Source: Candidatus Methanofastidiosia archaeon (lineage in GTDB: Archaea; Methanobacteriota_B; Thermococci; Methanofastidiosales; NM3). From it: a DNA stretch of 5,500 bases. The position numbers were made by a program, and so were the translations under genes. Position 1 is the stretch's first letter. Every line of letters begins with the position of its first letter. The notes beneath the pieces are model-generated. The model ran no database searches. It was not told the DNA's origin and saw only the letters and a list, made by a program, of their open reading frames with translations. The DNA is taken from positions 1 through 5,500 of the forward strand of contig JAHKLV010000053.1 of NCBI GenBank assembly GCA_020854925.1, written 5' to 3'. Positions 1-4,475 of the stretch are shown one piece after another.

Positions 1-176
1 CGTACAAGCACGTTGTTTCGGCCCAGCAGGTCGGCAAAGGTACGCGCGATGTCAAGGGGGGATGGCAGGAGGGTCGTGTTGACCAGCTGGGCCGTCACGA
101 CGAGCTGCCACACACCGAGAAAGAGCACGTAGGGGGCGGCGTTCTGCGCGGCACGCCGGAGTTTCGCCGCATTCAT
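1..176 (-). CDS. ABC importer permease 2, SsuC/TauC type (N-terminal part, runs off left edge)
   Basis: Only the first 58 residues are in the window; the gene continues past position 1. It starts at the ATG at 176..174, whose last bases overlap the TGA stop (175..173) of the preceding permease in a four-base ATGA, the usual sign of translational coupling. A charged, basic N-terminus is followed by a first membrane helix at about residues 14-32 (Trp23 inside it), then NTTLLPSPLDIA at 33-44 and a short amphipathic stretch. This 'LLPSP..ia..f..l' signature after the first helix is typical of membrane subunits of nitrate/sulfonate/taurine-type (BPD_transp_1) importers. Permease 1 has the equivalent NLLFSSPTSVASAL, so the two are paralogues rather than a frameshifted single gene. 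A partner ATPase would be expected further left but is not visible. Family assignment is good; substrate is unknown. Confidence 0.85.
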   Translation of the reverse strand, partial: MNAAKLRRAAQNAAPYVLFLGVWQLVVTAQLVNTTLLPSPLDIARTFADLLGRNNVLV

Positions 177-979
177 AATGACCCCTCCCGTGCCATGCCC
201 CACCGCATCACGGTACGCCGCTCAATCTGGTGGACGACCACCTGCTCGAGGAAGATGTAGACAATGACAAGGACGATGATGCCGCCGTAGATGACCGACG
301 GCTGAAGATAGTCCCTTGCGTCAAAGATCATGAATCCCAAGCCCCAGAGGCTCGATGCTATCATCTCTACGGCGATGATGGTCCGCCATCCCTTGGCGAA
401 TCCCAGTTTTACGCCGGTCATGATGTATGCCGCGGCGCCGGGGAGAAGGACGCGCAAGAAGATGCTCCTGCGGTCAGCGCCCATGATCCTTGCCGCACGC
501 AACAAGGATTCATCGACGCTCCGTACACCGGCAGCCGTGTTGTAAAAGATGGGAAAGAACGATACAAGGCATCCCACGGCCACGATGGTGGGCAGTCCGA
601 ATCCGAACCATATAAGAAAGATGGGTGCCCAGGCAATGCCGGGGATGGGCATCACAAGGGTGACGAGCGGGTCTATGAATCGATACAGCGTTGCTCTCAC
701 ACCGGCGATGGCACCGAGGGAGACACCGGCCACCACGGCCACCACAAGGGAGATGGCAAGTGCATAAAGCGAAAACGCCGTATGGTAAAGGAGGACGGGG
801 TATCCTCCCTTCGTCGTCGTCTCCATGAGGTCCCGGAGAGCGCTTGCAACGGATGTAGGCGAGGAAAAGAGGAGATTGAGCTGACCGGACCGTGCGAGTG
901 CCTCCCATCCCACCACTATGGCGGCAAGAGGCAGCACGGCAAGCATGATGCCCCGTATCCGTTCCGTGCCAGTATCCAT
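173..979 (-). CDS. ABC importer permease 1, SsuC/TauC (BPD_transp_1) type
   Basis: Integral membrane subunit of an ABC importer, 268 residues from the ATG at 979..977, the normal size for this family. An upstream in-frame start at 1042 would overlap the binding-protein gene by 53 bases and add a non-membrane, Cys/Pro-rich leader, so I reject it; a GTG at 985..983 is possible. Six hydrophobic segments can be seen at about 11-28, 66-94, 103-125, 129-149, 184-207 and 228-248. Between segments 4 and 5 lies the EAA loop that docks to the ATPase: AARIMGADRRSIFLRVLLPG at about 162-181, with the conserved Ala-Ala, Gly and Leu-Pro-Gly. The start is 10 bases after the binding-protein stop with only a weak ribosome site, suggesting coupled translation within one operon. 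The stop overlaps the start of a second permease. Two adjacent different permeases suggest a heterodimeric channel, whereas many SsuC-type systems are thought to use a homodimer. The substrate cannot be read from this subunit. Confidence 0.92.
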   Translation of the reverse strand: MDTGTERIRGIMLAVLPLAAIVVGWEALARSGQLNLLFSSPTSVASALRDLMETTTKGGYPVLLYHTAFSLYALAISLVVAVVAGVSLGAIAGVRATLYRFIDPLVTLVMPIPGIAWAPIFLIWFGFGLPTIVAVGCLVSFFPIFYNTAAGVRSVDESLLRAARIMGADRRSIFLRVLLPGAAAYIMTGVKLGFAKGWRTIIAVEMIASSLWGLGFMIFDARDYLQPSVIYGGIIVLVIVYIFLEQVVVHQIERRTVMRWGMAREGSL

Positions 980-989
980 ACGCACACAC

Positions 990-1982
990 TCATTCGTAGG
1001 ACAGGTCCAGGGAGTCAAGCAGAGCCTGGGCCTCCTCGACAAAGGATGTATCCCATACTAAGGTGGGAATCTCTTTAATCTTTCCTTCTGCAAGCAGGAA
1101 GGCCGCCGTCTGGTACATGTCGTCGATGACCGACTCATCGAAGGATACGGTAAAGTCTATCCGTTCAAAGATGGTAAGAAATGCCTCAGGGGATACCTCT
1201 ATGCCCCGGGCAGCTGCCGCATCGGACGCCAGCTGGGCCGCCCGTTCGGGATTGCGCTTGATAAGCTCTGCCTTGTACAGCTGGGCAGCCATGAATCTGA
1301 CAAGGGAGTCCCTATTCTCTTCAGCAAACGAGCGGGTGGTGTGGATGCAGACGGGGACGATGGATATGTCGCCGTATGTCCTCATAACCTTTCCCACCCC
1401 CTGTGCCTCGGCGATGCCGGGCGTAGGTTCCCATGCGGTGAAAGCGGCAATCTGGCCACCCTCGAGCGCGGCGGTCATGTCCTCTATCCGCATGTTCACC
1501 CAGTTGTAGTCTTCCCATACATAGCCCTCCTGCTCAAAGAACATGCGAAGGATAGATTCGGCCCCGGTGCCGAGCCTTATGGCAACGGTCCTGCCCTTAA
1601 GGTCGTCCCAGGAGGCGTACGCGGCATCGATGGGTATAATGGTGGTGTAGCGGTCGCCACGCTGGGTGGTGCCGATGATGAGCGCCTCATCAGGGAGGGC
1701 GTTAAAGAGGGCGATGCTCTTGCTGTCTGAACCGACATTGACATCGACCCGGCCGGCGATGAGGGCCTCGTTTCCTTCGGCACCAGAGCTAAAGAGGATG
1801 TGGTCTACCGTAATACCTACGTTACCCCACACTTCCTCGTATCCTTTCATGAGGAATTCCTCAGGATAGTACTGCCCCCCGTACGTGATGTCGTAGCTGT
1901 CTCCCCCGCCGATGCAGCCGGAAGAAGCAATACCGGCAAGGGCACACACCACGATTAGCGCGAATGAACAACACTTACTCAT
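990..1982 (-). CDS. Lipoprotein substrate-binding protein of SsuA/TauA/NMT1-type ABC importer
   Basis: Extracytoplasmic ligand receptor of the importer, 330 residues from the ATG at 1982..1980. A GTG six bases upstream is in frame but lies inside the ribosome site AAGGTG (1993..1988), so the ATG is preferred. The N-terminus has a basic MSK, a hydrophobic core at about 6-19 and a lipobox ASSGC with Cys23 as the lipid anchor, followed by a GGG linker. The mature part is a type-2 periplasmic-binding fold: an opening ITYGGQYYPEEFLM, then 'ALIAGRVDVNVGSDSKSIAL' (a family hallmark of recognising ligand-dependent residues after strand 2), then QRGDRYTT, then DLKGRTVAIRLGTGAES at the domain crossover, and a helical C-terminal region. 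This is the nitrate/sulfonate/bicarbonate/NMT1 superfamily. It is first in the operon, directly upstream of two permeases. Aliphatic sulfonates, taurine or coenzyme-M-like compounds are conceivable ligands for a methanogen, but this is inference only; thiamine-pyrimidine precursors are an alternative. Confidence 0.92.
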   Translation of the reverse strand: MSKCCSFALIVVCALAGIASSGCIGGGDSYDITYGGQYYPEEFLMKGYEEVWGNVGITVDHILFSSGAEGNEALIAGRVDVNVGSDSKSIALFNALPDEALIIGTTQRGDRYTTIIPIDAAYASWDDLKGRTVAIRLGTGAESILRMFFEQEGYVWEDYNWVNMRIEDMTAALEGGQIAAFTAWEPTPGIAEAQGVGKVMRTYGDISIVPVCIHTTRSFAEENRDSLVRFMAAQLYKAELIKRNPERAAQLASDAAAARGIEVSPEAFLTIFERIDFTVSFDESVIDDMYQTAAFLLAEGKIKEIPTLVWDTSFVEEAQALLDSLDLSYE

Positions 1983-1987
1983 ACACA

Positions 1988-1993
1988 CACCTT
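1988..1993 (-). promoter_or_regulatory. Ribosome-binding site AAGGTG of the binding-protein gene
   Basis: Reads AAGGTG on the minus strand, five bases before the ATG at 1982. It matches the archaeal anti-Shine-Dalgarno core (GGAGGTGA) and decides against the GTG start that lies within it. Confidence 0.7.
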
Positions 1994-2015
1994 TCGTATA
2001 GTATGCTCGGAACCA

Positions 2016-2034
2016 GGTATTTAAATATTTTTCC
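2016..2034 (-). promoter_or_regulatory. Archaeal TATA/BRE promoter of the ABC importer operon
   Basis: Minus-strand reading GGAAAAATATTTAAATACC: a purine/A-rich BRE-like element directly followed by ATTTAAATA. The TATA centre lies about 40 bases upstream of the ATG at 1982, so transcription about 25 bases downstream of the box would give a short leader of roughly 15-20 bases that still includes the AAGGTG ribosome site. TATTTAAATA (2018-2027) is itself self-complementary, so direction is assigned from the flanking BRE and gene position. Confidence 0.65.
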
Positions 2035-2037
2035 TAT

Positions 2038-2066
2038 AAGTATACAAAAAGTATCTTATTGTATAT
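2038..2066. repeat. Three helically phased GTAT repeats upstream of the importer promoter
   Basis: AAGTATAC at 2038-2045, AAGTATCT at 2049-2056 and TTGTATAT at 2059-2066 share a (A/T)(A/T)GTAT core, starting 11 and then 10 bases apart, about one helical turn each. They sit immediately upstream of the BRE/TATA of the importer operon, where archaeal activators and repressors commonly bind. The region is AT-rich, so chance resemblance is a real alternative. Confidence 0.35.
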
Positions 2067-2073
2067 TATTTTT

Positions 2074-2085
2074 GATATTAATATC
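2074..2085. promoter_or_regulatory. 12-bp perfect palindrome GATATTAATATC, candidate operator
   Basis: A perfect palindrome in the middle of the region between the divergent importer operon and flavoprotein gene. Looser arms CTTATT (2055-2060) and AATAAG (2087-2092) also form an inverted pair around part of it, though the two symmetries are not concentric. The position suits a regulator controlling either or both genes. No regulator can be assigned, and AT-rich DNA yields such palindromes by chance fairly often. Confidence 0.3.
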
Positions 2086-2150
2086 TAATAAGGATATAAT
2101 TATGGATTATTATTTGTAGTACCTACCTTCGGTGCATACGTGGCCCCTTG

Positions 2151-2166
2151 GCAAATGTATATATAT
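2151..2166 (+). promoter_or_regulatory. TATA box of the iron-sulfur flavoprotein gene
   Basis: GCAAATG followed by TATATATAT (2158-2166). The box centre is about 35 bases upstream of the ATG at 2197, predicting a start of transcription near 2187 and a leader of about 10 bases that just includes GGTG at 2188-2191, five bases before the ATG. Confidence 0.6.
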
Positions 2167-2196
2167 TCAGGAAAAAAAACATATGCCGGTGCTATT

Positions 2197-2772
2197 ATGA
2201 AAATTCTAGGAATTTCTGGCAGTCCCCGCAAGGAGGGGAATACGGAGATATTGGTGCGCGAAGCTCTCAAGGCGGCAGAGGAAGCCGGCGCAGAGGTAGA
2301 ATACCTCAGCGTTGCCGGCAAGACCATCAAGCCCTGTGAGGCATGCGATTACTGCGTTGCACACAAGCGATGCCACCACGATGACGATGCAGACCTGTTC
2401 ATCGAGAAGATGGTTGCAGCCGATGGCATCATCATGGCATCACCGGTCTACTTTGGCAATGTCACCGGACAGGTAAAGTCCCTTATCGACCGTGAGCGCG
2501 TCATGTGGCGCCAGGGAAAAACACTTGCCGACAAGGTCGGTGCATCCATTGCGGTAGGATGGAAGTGGGGCTTTTTTGAGACACTGGCCTCGTTGGACGC
2601 CTTTTTCCTTATTAATAAGATGGTCGTCGTGAGCAACGGCGGTGTCCCCGGCCTTGGGCTTATGGTCTTTTCCCGGGACAAGGGAGAAGTGTCCACCAAC
2701 GACGAGGCGCTGCAAGGTGCACGTGACCTCGGTGTCCGCGTGGTGGAAACGGTAAAAAAGATGAGTGGCTAG
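2197..2772 (+). CDS. Iron-sulfur flavoprotein (Isf family; NADPH-dependent FMN reductase-like fold)
   Basis: Soluble electron-transfer protein of 191 residues, expected to bind FMN and one 4Fe-4S cluster per subunit. The flavodoxin-like start MKILGISGSPRKEGNTEIL contains the FMN-phosphate loop (GSPRKEGNT, 8-16). The compact cluster motif C47-x2-C50-x2-C53-x5-C59 has the same spacing, and as I recall the same residue numbers, as Isf of Methanosarcina thermophila, which takes electrons from ferredoxin. Next come SPVYFGNVTGQVKSLIDR at about 85-102, the conserved flavin/dimer segment, and SNGGVPGLG near 147. An in-frame GTG at 2140 would start upstream of, and translate through, the TATA box, so the ATG at 2197 with GGTG at 2188-2191 is chosen. 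After Cys59 the protein has His-His-Asp-Asp-Asp where relatives, as I recall, usually have a less His-rich acidic stretch. The gene diverges from the importer operon and ends interlocked with a convergent Lrp gene. Physiological partners are unknown; roles in oxygen or redox stress have been proposed for this family. Confidence 0.93.
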   Translation: MKILGISGSPRKEGNTEILVREALKAAEEAGAEVEYLSVAGKTIKPCEACDYCVAHKRCHHDDDADLFIEKMVAADGIIMASPVYFGNVTGQVKSLIDRERVMWRQGKTLADKVGASIAVGWKWGFFETLASLDAFFLINKMVVVSNGGVPGLGLMVFSRDKGEVSTNDEALQGARDLGVRVVETVKKMSG

Positions 2773-3230
2773 TCCATGAAGGTAATCTTGGGATTGTGCT
2801 TGTATACTTCCGTGAAGGTCGATACGTGAATCATCCCGATGCCTGACTTGACACCCTCAATCGTTTTCACTTTTTCATTTATGAATCGACCGATTGCCCG
2901 CTCGTCGGTGCCTATGACTTCCATGACGATGTCGTGGTCGCCGCCGGTGGTGCCAATCATGGTGACTTCAGGGTATTTGGCAATCTTTTCTGCCACTTCC
3001 TCAATCTTGTCGGGTTGCACGGTAAGGCCTATCATCTTGCATGCGGGGAATCCCACTTTCTTTGGGTCAACAACAGCGGCAAACTTCACGATGATGCCCT
3101 TCTCGACCATCTTTTTCACCCGTGAGTGTACGGTCGTTGATCCCACACCTAGCATCTTCCCTATTTCATAGTACGGTGTCTTGTCGTCGTCTTGGAGGAT
3201 TTCAAGTATTTTCTTATCCAACTCGTCCAT
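2769..3230 (-). CDS. Lrp/AsnC-family transcriptional regulator
   Basis: DNA-binding regulator of 153 residues, the standard length. The N-terminal helix-turn-helix covers about residues 2-48: MDELDKKILEILQDD, then the recognition region at about 28-40 (GVGSTTVHSRVKK) and EKGII. The C-terminal RAM/AsnC ligand and oligomerisation domain spans about 65-145, with TTGGDHDIVMEV (94-105) matching the family's 'G.yDl...v' turn. The start is the ATG at 3230..3228: GGTGAGG (3240..3234) lies just upstream, and the in-frame GTG at 3239 falls inside it. These proteins form dimers to octamers and respond to amino acids or related metabolites; this one's effector is not readable. It diverges from the arginase-fold gene at 3394, so autoregulation and control of that gene are plausible. 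Its stop TAG (2771..2769) shares a CTAG with the stop of the convergent flavoprotein gene. Confidence 0.95.
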   Translation of the reverse strand: MDELDKKILEILQDDDKTPYYEIGKMLGVGSTTVHSRVKKMVEKGIIVKFAAVVDPKKVGFPACKMIGLTVQPDKIEEVAEKIAKYPEVTMIGTTGGDHDIVMEVIGTDERAIGRFINEKVKTIEGVKSGIGMIHVSTFTEVYKHNPKITFMD

Positions 3231-3233
3231 TAT

Positions 3234-3240
3234 CCTCACC
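3234..3240 (-). promoter_or_regulatory. Ribosome-binding site GGTGAGG of the Lrp gene
   Basis: GGTGA ends five bases before the ATG at 3230. It contains the alternative GTG codon and therefore fixes the start at the ATG. Confidence 0.7.
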
Positions 3241-3260
3241 CCATGATAAGAATATGAACA

Positions 3261-3274
3261 AATTATATAAAGTT
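3261..3274 (-). promoter_or_regulatory. TATA box of the Lrp gene
   Basis: On the minus strand AACTTTATATAATT, close to the archaeal TTTATATA consensus, with an A-rich BRE-like stretch (CAATAA) before it. The centre is about 37 bases upstream of the ATG, giving a predicted leader of about 10-13 bases that includes the ribosome site. Confidence 0.7.
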
Positions 3275-3298
3275 ATTGGTGAACATCATCCCTTTATA

Positions 3299-3311
3299 AA
3301 GAATGATTCTT
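3299..3311. promoter_or_regulatory. 13-bp palindrome AAGAATGATTCTT, candidate Lrp-type operator
   Basis: Perfect 6+1+6 inverted repeat midway between the divergent Lrp gene and arginase-fold gene. Two further half-sites lie close by: GAAT at 3312-3315, exactly 11 bases after the first GAAT at 3301, and ATTC at 3328-3331. Another GAAT is at 3250-3253, downstream of the Lrp TATA box. Archaeal Lrp proteins bind short AT-rich palindromes of GAA/TTC character, and phased half-sites are usual for their oligomers. Assignment to the neighbouring Lrp protein is inference from position. Confidence 0.45.
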
Positions 3312-3312
3312 G

Positions 3313-3330
3313 AATTAAATGTATTATATT
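3313..3330 (+). promoter_or_regulatory. Tentative TATA region of the arginase-fold gene
   Basis: AATTAAATGTATTATATT contains a BRE-like AATTAAAT and the AT-rich box GTATTATAT (3321-3329). A start of transcription near 3350 would give a leader of about 40-45 bases carrying the strong ribosome site. It is flanked by TTGAAT (3310-3315) and ATTCAA (3328-3333) inverted arms. Alternatives are CTTTATAAAG (3292-3301, self-complementary) and AAATATTTTTA (3360-3370); the latter would leave the ribosome site untranscribed. Confidence 0.35.
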
Positions 3331-3382
3331 CAAAATATGGTACCACCTTCCCTACTCCCAAATATTTTTATGGTGCACCTGC

Positions 3383-3390
3383 AAGGAGGG
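3383..3390 (+). promoter_or_regulatory. Strong Shine-Dalgarno AAGGAGGG that sets the arginase-fold start
   Basis: The core GGAGG ends four bases before the ATG at 3394. It is the best ribosome site in the window and argues that the in-frame ATGs at 3319, 3337 and 3370 are not the initiation codons. Confidence 0.75.
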
Positions 3391-3393
3391 CGT

Positions 3394-4422
3394 ATGGACG
3401 ATGTCGTTATCGTGGGCGCCGCGCTTGACCCCGATGAGCGGGAGGACGTCGTGGATCGCAAGCACGATCTGCAGGCAAGGGGGGCGCTGCTCTACCACGA
3501 CCCCTATGAGGCGGTGGTGGCGAAGGTGGCGTTTCCCCACACGGCCATGGGCGCTTTTCCCGTTGAGCCTTGGCTTACCCCGGTCCCTCCCGACTCTGAA
3601 CTCTTTATGTGCACGGTGGAAAACTATGTTGCCTTTATCGACGCCGACGGGTGCTGGGAGTACGCCGAAGCGGTACGCAGGGGCATGGAAGAAACGCTTG
3701 AAGGCAGGCGCACCTTGCTGGTGGCTGTTGACCATTCATTGGCAGCCGCACCCATTCTCAGGGCCTGTGAACAGCACGGCAAGGAGGACGTGGGCATCAT
3801 CATGTTCGATAGTCACTTCGATGGCATCCTTCCCAGTTACCGGTGCGGCCTTATCCAGTATGACATCGACACGAATCCCCAGTCGCCCTTCGACCCGGAC
3901 GATCCATTCATCTCATGCCGTCCCGAAAGCTTTAACGCCGACTCCTTCTTGTTCAAGCTTATCGATGAAAAGCGCATCGAGCCTGAAAACGTCATCATCG
4001 CCGGCGTGTCAGACTACCCATCGGTGAAGACAGAGGGCGTGCGAGACGAACGCGTACAGCGATTCCTTTCCTTTTACCACCATTACGAGGAGCTTGGGGT
4101 GACTATCATTCCCAAGGAGCGGCTCAAGGCCAATCCGCGCGCTTTTGATCCCGCGAAGCTTGGTGTTTCTGCCATGCACGTGTCTGTGGACATCGACGTG
4201 GGATCGCGCGCGGCGCTCTATGGTGCCCGATTCATCGACTACAAGGGTCTTTCCGAACAGGAAATACTGGCCATGATAGCGAAGGTACGCGCATGCAAGG
4301 CACCCGTCATGAGTGCCGACCTGTGTGAGATTGACGTCTGGAAGGCCGGCTTGAAGCATTATGGCAAACGTGACCTTACCTATGACATAGCGGCACGTAT
4401 TGCAACAGCTCTGTTTCGCTAG
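3394..4422 (+). CDS. Divergent arginase/agmatinase-fold (ureohydrolase superfamily) metalloprotein, substrate unknown
   Basis: Predicted cytoplasmic binuclear-metal hydrolase of 342 residues; typical arginases and agmatinases have about 280-330. Start chosen from AAGGAGGG before the ATG at 3394. The ureohydrolase metal-ligand signatures occur in order: LLVAVDHS (108-115, in place of GGDHS, His114 as ligand), MFDSHFD (137-143, in place of DAHxD: Asp139, His141, Asp143), and VSVDIDVGS (263-271, in place of DxDxxDP: Asp266, Asp268). SADLCEIDVW (307-316) corresponds to the conserved Glu segment (Glu312). So all six metal ligands are kept, while GG before the DHS, the Asp-Pro after DID, and the GxR substrate loop (here AGVSDYPS, 203-210) are changed. 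A segment of about 60 residues (145-205) is unlike agmatinase, and the first 100 residues are unfamiliar apart from a Rossmann-like opening. It lies between an Lrp regulator and a DUF4443 regulator. Guanidino or formimino compounds are the family's substrates; which, if any, applies here is unknown. Confidence 0.85.
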   Translation: MDDVVIVGAALDPDEREDVVDRKHDLQARGALLYHDPYEAVVAKVAFPHTAMGAFPVEPWLTPVPPDSELFMCTVENYVAFIDADGCWEYAEAVRRGMEETLEGRRTLLVAVDHSLAAAPILRACEQHGKEDVGIIMFDSHFDGILPSYRCGLIQYDIDTNPQSPFDPDDPFISCRPESFNADSFLFKLIDEKRIEPENVIIAGVSDYPSVKTEGVRDERVQRFLSFYHHYEELGVTIIPKERLKANPRAFDPAKLGVSAMHVSVDIDVGSRAALYGARFIDYKGLSEQEILAMIAKVRACKAPVMSADLCEIDVWKAGLKHYGKRDLTYDIAARIATALFR

Positions 4423-4433
4423 CGTGCGCGCTA
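4420..4433 (+). terminator. Small hairpin at the end of the arginase-fold gene
   Basis: TAGCG (4420-4424) and CGCTA (4429-4433) form a 5-bp stem with loop TGCG, beginning at the TAG stop codon itself. No T-run follows directly, so it is not a classical terminator; it may stabilise the transcript end or mean nothing. The 53-base gap to the next gene otherwise contains only that gene's TATA box. Confidence 0.2.
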
Positions 4434-4442
4434 AGACACCAT

Positions 4443-4454
4443 AATCTTTAAATC
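4443..4454 (+). promoter_or_regulatory. TATA box predicting a leaderless DUF4443-type transcript
   Basis: AATCTTTAAATC, with CTTTAAAT at 4446-4453. Its centre lies 26-27 bases before the ATG at 4476, the usual distance from TATA box to transcription start in archaea. There is no convincing Shine-Dalgarno between them (only GGAT), which fits a transcript starting at or within a few bases of the ATG. Confidence 0.6.
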
Positions 4455-4475
4455 CTCCTGCTGGATAGTTAATCC

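Noticed and set aside
980..1042. Extended N-terminus for permease 1 starting at 1042
   Set aside because: It would overlap the binding-protein gene by 53 bases and add an untypical 21-residue leader; the ATG at 979 gives the family's usual length.
230..1078. Long plus-strand open frame of 282 codons opposite the permease and the end of the binding-protein gene
   Set aside because: Its product is a Gly/His/Asp/Lys-rich shadow typical of the antisense of a membrane protein, with no fold-like pattern, while the minus-strand frame has clear permease motifs.
1341..1730. Antisense open frames opposite the binding-protein gene (for example 129 codons here)
   Set aside because: Codon and composition pattern is a shadow of the minus-strand gene; no start signal or family resemblance.
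2140..2196. GTG start at 2140 adding 19 residues to the flavoprotein
   Set aside because: This stretch contains the TATA box, and the extra residues precede the normal flavodoxin-like MKILGISGSP start.
1983..2196. Small RNA gene, riboswitch or tRNA in the AT-rich divergent intergenic region
   Set aside because: No cloverleaf, no GC-rich stems and no known riboswitch pattern; promoters plus short palindromes account for the region.
3319..3393. ATG at 3319 as start of the arginase-fold protein, adding 25 residues
   Set aside because: It lies in the AT-rich promoter region and has no ribosome site, whereas AAGGAGGG sits directly before the ATG at 3394.
3401..4027. Plus-strand open frame of 208 codons inside the arginase-fold gene
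   Set aside because: Ser/Arg/Thr/Pro-rich composition with no recognisable motif; the overlapping frame contains the ureohydrolase signatures and a strong ribosome site.
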